From assembly GCA_037074765.1 (NCBI GenBank), contig JBAMDO010000008.1:310001-374000 (forward strand): a stretch of DNA of 64,000 bases. The letters run 5' to 3'. Positions 15,101 through 30,100 of this stretch are shown piece after piece. Source of the DNA: Mansonella perstans. Taxonomy: Eukaryota > Nematoda > Chromadorea > Rhabditida > Onchocercidae. Under the pieces are notes generated by a model, which was not told the origin of the DNA, made no database searches, and saw only the letters and a list, made by a program, of their open reading frames with translations. Position 1 is the stretch's first letter, and each line of letters begins with the position of its first letter. A program made the translations under genes and the position numbers.

Positions 15101-18100
15101 GCAATCATTCAGCATCTGCCGGCTCGCAACTGAATCCGGATTAGCTGCTGCTATTTTTTTAGCATTCGCTTGTAATTCGGCAAGAATTTTTTGATGTGAT
15201 GAAATTTCATGCTGTCGCAATTCATTCTGATGACGCTAAAATAAAACGATTGTTTGGAAAAGTGCGAATGATTAAAGAGATTCATCTTTTTTTAAACACT
15301 CTAATACAGATTACTATTCAGAATACTTCTATATTCAGTTTCGCTGAATCCGTATTTAGGTAATGAGGTAATTTTAATTTCATTATGATGTACCAACATT
15401 CAAAGAATAAATTTGAATTACCAATTCAATTAGTTTGTCTATACAGAGAGGTAATGAAACAGAATCCGACGAGAATTGTTTATTTTCTTCATCCAGCCAG
15501 CTCATTATATTCGTCATACCTTTACGAATTCCTTCTGTTTTTGCCAGTTTACTCCGCCATGAATCAATATTTTCCTCAGTTCTTTTTTGAGCACGACCTT
15601 GTCTGAAAAATTTTTTCAGTAAAAGAATAAGCACTTTAAAATTTTTGAAAATTCATAGAAACTACAAAAATGATCTGTTCGTTAACTTATTGATGATTGA
15701 TGAGTGTTACTGCAATTTGACAAATGAAGTATATATACAATAATTTTATTGCAACAATAAAACTCATGTCATCCATGATAATCATAATCAGGTCACTGTG
15801 TCACAGAAAATGTCAGCAAAGGGTACAGTGTTAAAAAACCGAAAATAGTTTTTATATTAATGTGCGATCAATATCCTACCAAATTCGTCCCATAAAAGAA
15901 TCATAGTATTTGCAATAAAAGAAATTACTGAAATTTTTTTTTGCATAATAAAAGAAATAAAAGAAATTTTCTTTCAATAAAAGAAATTCTTCTTTTTTTT
16001 GCAAACCTTCGTGTAAGTTCATCGATATTACGTTGGTTCTCACGTGTGATACGTTCATGAGCATCAGTGCCAACAAGTGCATTGCTAAGATCTAAAGCGG
16101 ATCGTGTGACCGTTTCAATCTTACCTGTCTGTTCGAATGAAATATGTTGTAGTGCTTCCAGTTCAGATAATCTATAATTTTTGATTCTTTCAAATGATTT
16201 GAAATTTAAGCGAAAGTTTAAAAGAGAAAATTTGAAATGTTTTTTTACTCTTTTTTTTCCAAGAATTTATTTTTGATCAATTGAAATAGTTTTAAATATT
16301 TTTTATTGAATTTCATAAACATTAAATTAGCATTATGAATGTAGAAAAAGAATTCCAATATGAAATTCCAAGCAATCTATGGCTATTAATTTCTCGCTAA
16401 TCTTTTTTTCTCCTAACAGAGAGACATATCAATGCCTGGATCAGCCGTTTTCAATAATCATAATGAATCAGAGAGATTCCCACTTTTCAATCAAATAATT
16501 TTTCATCATTTCCAAGCAAAGTAATTCTTTGTTTCCCATCACACAACTCGAACCTACAACCTAATACTGAAAAATGCGCGAATTAATCAATGCGCCATTT
16601 ATACCACAATCTCAATTCCCCATTCATAGCTGATATACAACTTGTCAAAAGTATTAGTATGTATAAAACATTTCCAGGTTCTCTCGGGAATAACTATAGC
16701 AGTAAGTATGATATACTTGGAAGAATTTTGGAAGAAGGGATCGCAATTAATTTGCATAAATTTAGCAAATTGAGTACTTTTTTACGAAAATTCAATCAAA
16801 AATTTAAGAAGTAATCTGCACAATCTGTTAAAAAATCTGAACTAAAAAATTCAAGCTATTATTTAATTCAATATTTTTTGCCCACAAAAGTTTACTGCTT
16901 TTCGATTTCCTGTTTTTTTCTCTCAAAAATGAGAAAATTTTATGCATGTAAAATCTTTAATTAAATAACTTTTCAAAAATTCTGCCAAAATTTTTGATTT
17001 CACTTTAAAGTAAAGCAACATAAGTATGCCAAAATATTTCAAATGTTTTAGGATGCCTCTAATCACATTGGTAAAATTACTGACTACTGTGTGTCACTAA
17101 CATCATCATGCTAAAAGTACATCAGAGAAATTGTTCATTTTTTATGCCTCACAATTGCAGCAGATATTTTCGATTCATATTCATTCATTAAGGCCGTCAA
17201 GAAATATATTCTTAGGTGTGTTTTCAGATTCATAAAGTTAGCCAAGAAAACACTACCACATCTGTTGAAAAGATAAATAAGTGATATAACCTAGGTATTT
17301 CTTTAGGGATATTAATAGCTTGTCTATAGAAAGCGCTAAATAATAAAGTGTTAAATTTGTTTGAAACAAATAGAAATTTTCAAATGCTTTTGATCTTAAT
17401 ACATAGAAATTTCATGGATATATATATATGGTCCAGACTTACAACTGAGATGTCATCATCGAGTCATCATTCATAGTATCCGCGTTACGCAAAATTCTTT
17501 CCATTTCAGAAATTTTTTGCTCCAAACTTGTGATTGAATCATTCAAACTTTCTGAATCTTGTTTATATGTCATAGCTAATGACTTCAACTGACCCAAATA
17601 TGCGAATAGCTCATGACAATTTCGAAGCAGAAAATCGTAATCAGCCTATAAAAGATATTTATAAACAGGCATATTTCATACTGATATATTTAAATATTTG
17701 AAAAATTAGAAAATTATTTCGACCTTCTTAATATAAAAATATTGACGTATGCTGAAGTGTACTAACCTGTAACTTACAGATCGTACTTGTTAATTCATGT
17801 GCATCTATTGATGGAAAATCAGCACTGGGATATTGTAAACGCATTTCTATCACATAACCATCAATTTCGGATTGTATTCGTGTTGCAAGCGTACGGATAC
17901 TTTTCAGTCGTTCTTTCGCTGTCATCGTTTCATCCACTATCGTCTAGAGATATAATTTTTCATTTAATTAAAACAACTTTGATCTAGAGATTTAATCAAA
18001 ACTTTGATCTAAATCAATTCCATCAATTCAACAAAACAAACTATTATCTTTAAGTGATCTCATAGAAACCTTGTAAAATGAAAAGTCAGAAGAATGAACT

Positions 18101-21100
18101 ATCAAATTCCGAAATTCCGCCTAATAATTGAATTATCAATGAACAAATCAAATTCGGCCTAATCAATTACCTTGGTTTTTTGACGTGATCTCTCAAGGAC
18201 CTGCGGATCACCACTTTCCGCTCTGATAATAGTCAATTCTCTGGTTTTTTCATTCAGAAATGATTGTAGCAGACTCGATTCATTTGAAAATTCCAACAAC
18301 AATTTTGTTAAAACATTTAACCTTAATGAAAACAAAAAAATATTAAAACAGAAAATGATCAATGCAAAAAAGGAATCTACGTTTGCATCATTAGATTTAA
18401 ATGAACGATCTTACTGGAATTCATTACTTCATTTAAATGTTCTCTTAATTGCTTAATTGCTATTAATTTCAATATTTCCATTTAACAAGTTATTTACCTT
18501 GGTAAAATGACATCGGTATGCTGCAAAAGTTGATTATAGTTCGTTTCAAGTTTATTTCGATGTTCTTTTAAACTATGAAATTGATCTGGTGTGAGAAATT
18601 CTGCGCCTTCCACACACAAACGATCTGTTTCTTCGATATTTTCATGCACCTTCGATGCATAAGTTAATAATTCAATTCTCATTTCCTTAAAGAATACAAG
18701 TAATTCTTACAAAAGTGAATATAAACTCATATTTAATTTCCTTTGTCTCGAAGTAACAGTAACTAGTAACTCGAAGTAATCGAAGTAATACATAATGAAA
18801 TTAATCCCTTTGAAGTTAATAAAATTTTTGAATTAATATTAAAATACTGTTTGGAATTAAATTCCATATCTAATGCTCAAAGTATGTCACGCAAAACTTT
18901 ATTGCTAATTTAAATTATGGGAACCTGCATTCGGTCGAAAGCTGATGACGCATTCTCCGTGGAAGTGACAAGCCAGAAATCTTCCGAGATTGCTGTACTC
19001 ATCGTACTGAATGTATCCAGAATTTCCGTTATTTTTAGCTGTCGTTCAGTGCATTCATTATGTACATTTTCCTGCAAAAATCACAAATATTAAAAATTAT
19101 TCAATAAATTGACAATTTTTTTCAATTTATTAATAAAATTAATACATAATGGAACTGACTTTTTTTTTAAATTAATAAATAGTCATAAATAATAATTAAC
19201 AACATTAATTATGATAATGACAATTACTTGTCAAAGAATATTAAATAACTCAATTCAATAAATCAATTCCTTTTTTCCCTTATACTGTAATTGTTAGGAC
19301 TGTTTCAAATCCGAAAAATTCACGGCACAATCTTTTCTAATGGTCAAGACTTTGCAATGAAAAAAAGAAGAAAGCTTCGTGTCCACAACAATGAAATAAG
19401 TTTCTATCGCCCATTTTTTCAATTTTTTAAACCATTCAAATCGAATAAAAATAATTTTTTCCAGAAATAATCGTAAGTTTAGTGGATTCATTGCACTGTA
19501 ATATAAAAGACAAAACGATCGCCAATAAGTCTACAAGTGATTTGCAAAAAAAAAAGTGAAATAAATCACCTAACTGATTCCAGTTTCAAAATTGCTTGAT
19601 TCCGCTTCAGGAAACAAGCAATTTTTATCCGGAACAGCACTATCTGTTTAAAAAAACACACGGAACAGAACGGCAATCATTTCATTTCATTTTTTCACTT
19701 CTATCTTAATTAATTCAGGCAACTGTTAAATCAGACCGCAAAAAGCAAATTTAACTCGATACTTTACTATCAATATACCAAGTTCGAAATCATGATTCCA
19801 CTTTTTCCGTTAACTTTAACTTTCTTCATACGGTCCAGAATACAAATTCTAAATTCTTTTCGCAACACTAGTTACCGTCATTCAAACGATTTTCGATAAT
19901 TTAATACTAGAAAAAATTAACAGTGCAAAAAAATCTTCCGCGGTAAAACTTCAGAGATTTTTCTTCAGATGCTCCTGGAGTGCGATAAACTGAAGATGGA
20001 TTGAAAAGGCGTTCAGGTGATATCACACAAGAGTTTGATGTAACAAACTTCGACCAGAAAATCCTTCACTGTCCATTTTCTTTTTTTGAGTAAATATGAA
20101 GTGGACACTCAAGTGGACATGTCAAGCATGATATCTGCTTGTGCCATTAAAAAGACACTTATACTAACGATAAGAATTTAATGCTTTCTTATATTATTTT
20201 AAATCCTTTAGAACTTAAATAACTTAACTTGATAGCCTTTTATATGAGTAGCATGAATTGCGAGATGTTTTCAAGTTATTGTATTTCGAAAAACCATATT
20301 TCATTTATAAGGAATGAATTCGTAAAATTTTTACTAAGTTGTAAATGAGCTTCTACGTTGTTGCCATAATTCGTACAATTTTATAATCAAAGAAAAATCA
20401 TTAACACTGAACTATTGTAAACACTACCATAACTACTACGCCATTGTTTTAATTGACCTGTAAAATGGTCCTTGAAATTTCTAAAAAAAACCAAGGTCCA
20501 TTTGAATATTTATATTGTCAGCTAGTTTATTTGTTTGTGTTGTATTGAATTTAAAAATGATTTCACATCGACCTTTGATTTTTGCAAACTATAAACGCAG
20601 CAATATTCAAACAAAAAAAAAAAAGTAATTTTTGCGCTTAAATCTTAAAATTGTGTGCCAGTCTTTACTATCATTTCTTTCCATTTGAGATTTCAAATCG
20701 CAAAACATATATTTCTGCATGGAAAAAAATTTATATACAAAAAAGGAATCTTGAGAAAAAAAGGTAGAAATATTACAAAAACGATTTAATTAGAAGACAA
20801 ATGACAATATCAATTCAGAAATGAATATTTCCAAAATATAAAGTGAAAATTTTTCATTCCTGAAATAGCACTGAATTAGTTAGTAGTGATCAATAAAGAG
20901 ATGGATACACGAGCTGAATTACCCATTTATTTAATTCAAACTATTATTTCAACTGGAAAAGTTCATTAAACTGACAGCTATTCACTTTTATTGCTAATTA
21001 AAAGTAATCATTAGATTTTTTTTCACTGAAGATGATTTGTCAAAAAATGTTGGCAGTGAGTAATGTTGGCTTGTTTCCATTGCTTGGTGGATAGAAGATA

Positions 21101-24100
21101 TAAAACAAAACGATATGAATTGAACAATTACAGCAAACGATTGAATTCTTGAAACAAAAAAAAAAAAAAAACCGGATGAATATTCCAGAGAGTAATGGAG
21201 GAACAATGCTCTCAAATGACAGACAAAGTATGCTTCCATATTTATTTACACTCCGATTCCTTAATTTGATTTATCTGACGAAAAAAGCTAAAATTTTATC
21301 TCAAATCACCAATTTCCTCCTCAGTTAATCAGATAACAGTAATTCCAATTATCAAATTCTCTCTAGTCAAATTAAATGATAATGTGATCTTTGGGGTTGA
21401 AATTTCAAAAACTATCTGCAAATTAATCAATTCTCTATTACACTATAAACTTATCGAAGAGACAATAAATATATTATCACGGAATTTATCAAATCCCAAC
21501 TATAGCAGCTCATTTGTTTAAAAAAATGATAAATTTAAGAGAAGGTATTACAGAATTCACAAAACGTATAGTTGAATATATGAATTAAGCAAGTAAATGA
21601 TATGTGTCTCACATGATTAACTATTGAAAGGTATATATTAAAAATGAGTCAAGAAAAATTTATGCTGAAAGCTCTGCAGTGTTTCTGATTCAATTTAAAA
21701 ATATGACAGTTAATTCTCATATTAAATTTTAGAAAAAAAAACTTTTTAAAATGGAAGCAAAAAGACAAGTTAGTATTAAAAAAAACTAAAAGACAGTGCA
21801 CAAAAGTACCAACAAAAAACTAAGCAATTAATTAATTACTCAGGGAACACATCGGAAGTTCGTATCGCTGTAGATGATGTTGATGACGTATAGGATGTGT
21901 ATGGCGCAAGTGGATCAGAAGTTTGCCGTAATTCAGATGGTTGACCGCGCCAACTGACAATTTTCGTGTAAACTTTAACTTCAGGACTAATGCTAACAGA
22001 TTCACTCAATGGTATCTGTCCCAATTCCTCAGAAGAAATATTCAATGTTTCCATCATTTGTTTGGCTGCATCTGGAGTCACCATTTTCATATATACTGCA
22101 CGCGGAATTGAATACCGTCGACCACTTGATGGATGAATAATGTCACCAGTGATAACATCTAGCAAACCACTTTCCGTTGCTTCACGGATCGAAACTCGTG
22201 AACCGCCTTCTGGATGCTCGATTACTTTTTCTTCAACATCAAAACCACGTCCTCGAATATTATCCAAAAACTCGTGCTGCAAATCAGCTACAGCCTGAGG
22301 ATCATCAATTATGCTTTTTCTCGCACTTCCTCGTGATGCTTCTGAAACAGATCTAACTCGACGTGAGAGACCCGGTTCAGTACGATGAGGTGACGAAAGC
22401 TTTCCGACCGTTATCTCCTCTCTATATCGTGGTGTGCCATTTTCAATTTTCTGTTCATCAAGTGATTCCAATCTGAACCTATAACCTTCTGTGTTACGAC
22501 GTTTCACAGCTTCCGCAACAGCTTGAGCAGCTTGCATAGGAGATGCAATTAAGGCGATCAGACCTTTCTCTATAGCATCCTTAAGTGTAATTCTAGTTCC
22601 TGTACGTTTATGATTATATCTGCCATCTGAATCGATAAGCCCTTGATTTAATGCTTCTTTCACTGTCATTGTATGGCTGGATTCCAGATCGTGTAATAAT
22701 GAATCACCGTCAATAATATCACGATCAACAGCAGATTTGAAGGTCAAATAAAGGCCTGATTTTTTATCTCTTATTCGCCCAGAAATCTCATCAAACTCTT
22801 CCGTAAACAATATATTTGCCAGATTTCGCTCATCTGAGCCTTCCAAAGCTTCAACATTACCAGTATCAATGTATCCTTCCTGAATTGCCTGATTGATTGA
22901 CATCTGTCTTCCTGAATCTGAATCAGTAAAACGATTTTGCGCAACATCAATCATACCTTTGCTTAATGCTTCCGCGAATGTCATTTTATCAATACGCTTT
23001 AATTTCTCACCAATGAATAGCGGAATTTTACCTTCAGCAGTTGCACGAGAAACAGGCATAATAATCTGTTCATCAAATTGAATAGTTTTGTTTCTAGGAT
23101 CCACTAGTTTATTCTGAACAGCCTCAATCAAATTAAGTTTTCGTTTTGTCCGATAATCCAACAGAAAAGGTTCTGTGATTGCTTTATATGTTTCAGTATC
23201 AATCAAACCTTTATTAGAAGCATCCTTTAGTGATATTATCTCTGCTGTAATGATATTTGAATACTGGCCTGTATTTGCATCAATAAGACCTTCAGCTAAA
23301 GCAGTTAGCACTGGGACACCATATCCTTTTGTTGGATCATATACTCCTTCCATCGTTAAGCTTGTATATACCGGTTTCATTAAATCTAACCAAGCTAATT
23401 TTTCATTCGTGAACGGATTCTTTACTTCACCGGTTTTCGGATTTATGATACCAAGTTCTATAGCTCTCTGTACGGATATTCTTTCTCCATTTGCTGGATG
23501 AGACACACCCTTTGGTAATGTTTCCGATAAAGTGACATCTACAAGACCCATATTTGCCGCTTGTGCCAATGTCAGAGCATCACCTGTCTTTGGATTAAGA
23601 TATGTTAAGGCTTGCAAATCAATTAATTTTGCTCGAACAGCATCTTCCAAGCTTAATTTTTCACCACGAGCATCAACGACACCCCTTGTGACAGCATTCT
23701 GAATGTTTGATCTGAACACCGAATATGTCTTCGTCATCTGTTTCCCTTTTTTGTCAATGCGTGCAATACCAATTCGCTGAGCATCATGCACTGACATGAC
23801 ACGACCATTTCTTTTATCTCTTATCTTATCAATACCAACAAATTCAGCATGTGGTTCCAATTGAATAGACTGCATTTGTGAGGTACTCTTCACAACAGTC
23901 TTGGCCTCAGTCATATAAGGATCACCATGTAGTTGAATTGTAAATTTCATCCCAGACGATGGATCAACATATTCACCTCTTTCAACACCTCCTTCTCCAC
24001 GTACAACTTTCACCATAACCTGTTTTCCACCACCCAAGTCAATCATTTCCTGACGTCCTGAGCCTAAAGCACGTTGCTCCATAATAGCGACTGTGGACTT

Positions 24101-27100
24101 CTTAGTAGGTTCTGGCGCATAAGCAGTAAGCTTAGCAGATTCTGGCGCATAAGGAGTAGGCTTAGCAGATTCTGGTGCATAAGGCGTAAGCTCTAGTTTC
24201 TGCTCTACTAGGCGTACTGGTTGAGACTTCTGTGCAGCAGCAGATATTCTTGAACCAGAACCAATTAACACACCACTAGTAAGCGCCTGAGGAAAAGTCA
24301 TTATTTCAGTCATATTCTTCGTATAAACTATGCCTTTGACAGGATCAATAAATTTGTTCTCAACCGCTTTACTGTAAGGCAATTCTTCACCTGTTGATGG
24401 ATCACGGAAAACGATACTTTGGCTATCGATAAGTTTAGTTGCAATCGCATCCTCAATTTTAACATTACCACCATCTGGTGTTATTAGTCGACCTGTTGAC
24501 AAATCGAGCTTACCAGATATCAAAGCTCCTTCTAAACTATGTGGTATACTTTTGCTTTTTAAAAGACCTTGCGCGTACGCTGTTTTTAGGTCAATAAATT
24601 TCCCTGTTTCTGTATCCAATACCTTTCCTTCCGTATCATTAATAATATTTTCATCGATAGCTTCTAGAAGCGATAATTCACGCTTTCTACGCTTATCTAG
24701 TACAGTTGTACCATACGGACTAAATAATCCCTTGATTATTGATTCTTTCAAAGACATCTGCTTCTGCGTTTGCGGATCAGTAAACACACCGCTTTGCGCA
24801 TTGTACCAATTCGAATCCAATGCATTCACCAATGTTTGCTCCATGAATTCTGTTGGCCCACCAAACAGTGCTTCCTTTTTCGACAATTCAGTTCGTTTTT
24901 GAATTTTGTAAGTTGTATGGATTGCATCAGAAGCATTTTCAGATACACCACCTGTTGGAAAAACACGATGCTGTATTGCTGCTTGAGTCAAAGAATATCG
25001 TTTGTTTTCCCGTTTATCTAAATAATAACGATCTTTTTCATCGATAATACCCCACTTTTCAGCCTCCTCAAATGACATTTCACGTGCAGTCAACGTATCG
25101 TACACACGTAAATCCTCTCGGCCAATTTTACCAAAAACAAGAGCTGCATCAAGGGTAAGTCTTTCACCAGTAATATGATCAACCAGTTCCCCTATACTCG
25201 AATCAAACGTCCAAGATTGCTCTGTTTCTTCCACAACTGGAGTGCCAATTGGGCGGAAACTTATAACTGCTTCAGAATCTGGTGAGAATTGTATCACTTT
25301 CTTTTTCGAACTTCCTATTCCAGCTGGTGCTTCAGCTTCTACCAACACTATCTTATCCTTAATCGATTTCTCAAGATTGATCATTTGACCATTCCGTTCA
25401 ATGCGACCGTTTTTATCCATTATTTTCTTATTCATTGCTTCGGTAATAGGAATATGACTGCCAGTAGATGGATCTACGATAGTAATGCTTTTAGAATCGA
25501 GGACACCTAATTGAAATGCCTCTTGCAAAGTTAGCGAACGATTTAAATTTGGTAAAGAAACAATTCCTGTTCTGAGGTTTACAAAATCTTTGCGTTCAGC
25601 TTCCAGAATATGATAACCATCAGTGGGTATCTGGAATGAATCTTTGCTGCCCGTAACTGCACGATAAACGGACACACCGCCTGGACCTCCCAGTGCTGTT
25701 GTTTCTGTTTTTTTCACTTTCTTTACAGTTGTCACAGTTTCTTCAATATTTTTATCTGGATAAAACTTTGGCGCTAATTGCTGTGCCGTTTCAGTTACAG
25801 ATTCAGTTATTTTCTCCTCTACAGTAGGACCAGCACCTGTTTTAGACGGAACTATCCATTCATCAGATGGATGAATTAATCCCTGATTTAATGCTTCCTC
25901 GAAACTCATCTCAGTATCGCCTTGCCGGAAACGATGAGTACGTGAATCGACTAAACCTTGCCTCATGGCTTCTGCCAGTGTTACCTTTACTTCGTCAGTA
26001 GTGACATCTTCTTTTTGTCCCGGTCGTCTAATTCGCTTCTTATGATCAATCTTTTTCACTGGTGTTACTAGAGAAGGATGAATGTCAAGCATTGCCGATA
26101 ATTGCAAGGCTCCTTTAAGCGTCAATAAGCCATCGTCATATGCTTGCTTCGGAGAGAGCTCTCTATTCGTCCGTTTGTCAACGTAAATACCTTTTTGAGG
26201 ATCAATGAATCCTTTTGCTACAGCACGAATCACCGTCATTTCGTTCTGCGAATCATTTCTGATACCCAAGGATGTAGTTAAGAGCTCATATAGCATAGGG
26301 TCCAATAAATCTTTGTCCGCACAGTCGCTTATAAGATAACTTTCGTTTGTAGCAACGTCTACAATTCTTTCAGCTTGCAGTATAATTACGCCATGTTCAA
26401 CAGCTTCGTTAAAAGTTAGATTTTCATTTGTCTTTGTATTCTTGATACCTTTCACATTAAAAATAGAATGCCGTACACGTTTAATCAGTAATCCATCATT
26501 GACTGCTTCATTAACAGAAAAAATTTTTTGCTGTTTTTGAAGTGTAATAGTTCCATTAGGTTCCAACAATCCCCGTTCTAAAGCTTCCGCAATAGAAATC
26601 ACATCTTTTTCATCCGGATCCACAATATGACGTACGTCTGGATCCAATAAACCAGCGGCAATTGCTTCTAACAATGTGAAACGACTCTTGGTACCTCCAT
26701 CGATGAACTTGTTCGTTGAATCGATTAAATCTTTTTCACTGATTTCTGTAAGCGTCAACGGTTTCTGTATCAAATCTCTTGTGAAGGCTTCTCGAAGCGT
26801 AAGAGTTTGACTTTTTAGCAAATCATTAAAATTACCTTGACGGGTATTTACTGCATTACGTATAATCGCTTCACCTAAAGTGATACGCCGATTTTCATCC
26901 GTTTTCACTATTTCCAGAACATGTAAATTTAAGAGTGCATAGTTTTTCGAAACAGCTTCACGTAAGGTAATTTTTTCACCACTCTTTCTGTCCACAAATT
27001 CACCAGTGTATCCATCAATTAAGCCTGTTTCAAGACAGTCAGAAAGAGTGATCGCAATCATCGTATGCGGACGGCAACAGCCAATCTGAATATATCCGTT

Positions 27101-30100
27101 ATACAGAGCATCTTTGAGGGGCATTGTTTCTCTCGTGTACTTTCCGGTAAAGTTACCCGTCTCCTTATTTACAACGCCTTGTTCAATGGCACTTTCTAAT
27201 GATAACGGTGGCAGTTTCAAGATACCCATTTTAACCAGTCGATGTTGTGTGTCAAGTGTTATAATTCCTCGTGAGATGCAATCGTACATTGGCAGAATAT
27301 CACCTGTTTCAATATCTCGCAACTGACGAATATCTGGATCATATAGGCCGATCTGGATAGCCTCTAACAGAGATAAACTTTCGCCAGTTTCTGGATGACG
27401 TATACCATAATGAGTGTTAAGCACTTCATGAAAACCACCATCAATATATCCTAATTCCGCAGCTTTTTCCAGACTAATTTTAGCACCCGAAACAATGTCG
27501 TAGAATTCCCCTCCACCAGAGTGTAAATCTAGCAGTCCTTGGCGTATAGCCTCAACAAAAGTCAAAATTTCGCCAGTTTGCTTGTGTAAAATGCCTTCCA
27601 TTTCATAAAATTGCGTTTTGGTAATTGTTTCCTCTTGGTACATTTGCATTTCATCCTCATGCTCAGCTATTGTTGCTCTCTCCGGAACATGTTGACTCTC
27701 TTCAAATTCTTCCAGTTCACCACCCTCCGATACAATTGCCTGCTGCATGCCATGATTGAGGTTAGGCATCTGAAACAAATTATCGGTTAACCTTTTAATT
27801 CAGTGCTGTTTTTTACCCGCAAAATATAATTAAAGAATGAGTGCTGGGCTATGCGACTGTTCGCGGAAATAACTGAGTAAAGCACTTCGTGAAAATCATT
27901 CCGCTGTGCAAGCAGTTGAAATTGCGTTCCGATTCGCTATACATAATTCCAAAATATAGAAACAGAGCTATGGCTACAAACAAATGAGAGCCTACTTTAG
28001 GTTTTAGTTCTCTTTTACGCCGTTCCTCTTCCTCACGTAAACGTCGCTCATCTTCCTCCTGCCGACGACGGTCTTCTTCCGCCCGTCGGCGTTCATCTTC
28101 TAATCGCTTCCTTTCACGTTCCCTTCTTGCTTCATCTTCTCGACGACGGCGTTCTTCCTCTTCTTCACGACGTCTGCGATCTCTGTCTTCTTTTCTTTTC
28201 CTTTCCCTCTCCGCTTCTTCCATTTCTCGTCTTCTCGCATCTTCTGCCGCTTTTCGTCTAGCATCTTCTTCCGCTCTTCGTCGTGCTTCATCTTCCGCTC
28301 TTCGTCTTGCTTCATCTTCCGCTCTTCGTCGTGCTTCATCTTCTGCTCTTCGACGTGCATCCTCTGCCGCTTCACGTTCACGACGTAACCGATCAGCTTC
28401 TTCTGCTGCTCTACGTGCATCTTCAGCAGCTTTACGTTGCTTCCGAAGACGATCAGCGTCCTCCAACGCTTTCAATCGAGCTGCTTCAAACTGACGACGT
28501 TTTTCCTCCTCTTCAGCTCGTCGTCTTTCGTCCTCTTCCTACAACAAATGGAAGAAATCTGGAAGGCAGCACGAAGACAGATGAATGTTTTATGTTGCGC
28601 AAGTAGAAGCTATCAAGTAATGTTATCTTTTAATTGCAGCACTTTAGTGCATGCTGCAAATGAATGAGAGGGATGGAATAACAACATGACGAACATCTGG
28701 AAGCCAAAACCAACCGATCTAAAAAATGGTACCTTGATTGTGAAAAGAGTGAGCAAAATAAGCGCGAAATGAGAGCTAAAACACATCACAACTTAAGGCA
28801 ACAGTACGAACTGCAAAAGCGCTATAAAAAACGGTATGCTTGTAAGATGCAATCTGAAATACTGTTCGTAGAAGTCCTAAAAATTTCACTAATTCTTTCT
28901 TTTAAAAAAAAAAAGTCACAAAGTCCACAAGTTATTTCGTCCTTCGATACATCTTCCATGTATAATTATTGGGTATCTAAAATGTTATACAAAGCATGCA
29001 AAATGGTTTCCAAAGGTCAGTTTGGTGTTAGTATATTAATTTAAATATGGAATCAAAATTGCGCATAGGCTTATTATATTAATTTATACATTAAGAAAAG
29101 CTTTAAAAACCTTGAAAATTACAACTGATAACTTTTCATGAAAAATTTTTCAGTTTCACTTTAGAAATGATAATGATTGGCTGAAAAATTTTAACCACAG
29201 TGTTATATTATGAGAAATTAATAAGCATATATGAATAAAGATAACGTTCCAGTTTTTTTTTTTTTTAACCTAGAAATAGCTTTCAGTAAAAAAACTGAAA
29301 TTTTAATAGTGAATTTGTTATTGCTATTGGCACCACCTAAGTAATACTTGATTTTAGTTAATTTAGGTCATCTACAATGACTGCTCAATGTTTCCGTTCT
29401 ACACTACAAATCAATCGTACATCTTGTAGATCCCAAAAAAAAATTCCGTCAATACTGCTGAATTTTGAGTCAACTCACTGCCTTCAACACAATTTACTCC
29501 ACTGCTGCCATTACTGCGGCTGTACTGCTGCCGCTGCTGCTTGTTGCTTTTGTTGTTAATTAATTAGGGGAGCCATTGTAAAAAAGTAGAAATGTATAAC
29601 CAAATGAAGCCAAAAAAAAAGAACAAACAAAAATACGAATGAATATGGGAAGCCACAAGGAACTAGGAACGTGTTAAAAAAAAAAAAAAAAAACAGTGGA
29701 AATGAATGATAAAACATACAAGCATGTCTGCGCTCATTTAGTTACAACTTTTTGAAATCGGTTGGTTTCGAAATTTCAAATTTCCAAAATGCTATTTCAT
29801 TTCTGTGACTATTTTATATGTCAGCAGCATCATTAACTGACACTATGATATATTTCATTGCAGTAGCACATAAGTACTAAACCAATCGAACAAGCATTCA
29901 TTCATCCCGTTGGAATTATGCAATGTGAGATTCATTTATGAAATAACATTTAATAACTTATTGCTGTCTTTGATTTTCGGAAATCTCGGTTTGCTTTACC
30001 GGTTTGAGCTAATAAAAGACTTAGCGATTCCATACATCTGATTTATAAAGAGCATAAAAAAATGATATATTTCCGCTAAGAAAGGAACCTTTCTTAAAAG

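Noticed and set aside
22893..25510. Several plus-strand frames of 60-116 residues
   Set aside because: They are shadows of the plectin-repeat exon on the other strand.
28100..28606. Open frames in other phases of the coiled-coil exon
   Set aside because: The 24-base repeat and low-complexity codons keep alternative frames open; the R/E/A-rich frame is the one with matching phases.
29490..29560. Gln/Ala codon run on the minus strand between the common and A-specific exons
   Set aside because: It is short, closed by stops, lacks a matching acceptor/donor pair and is not needed for frame continuity.
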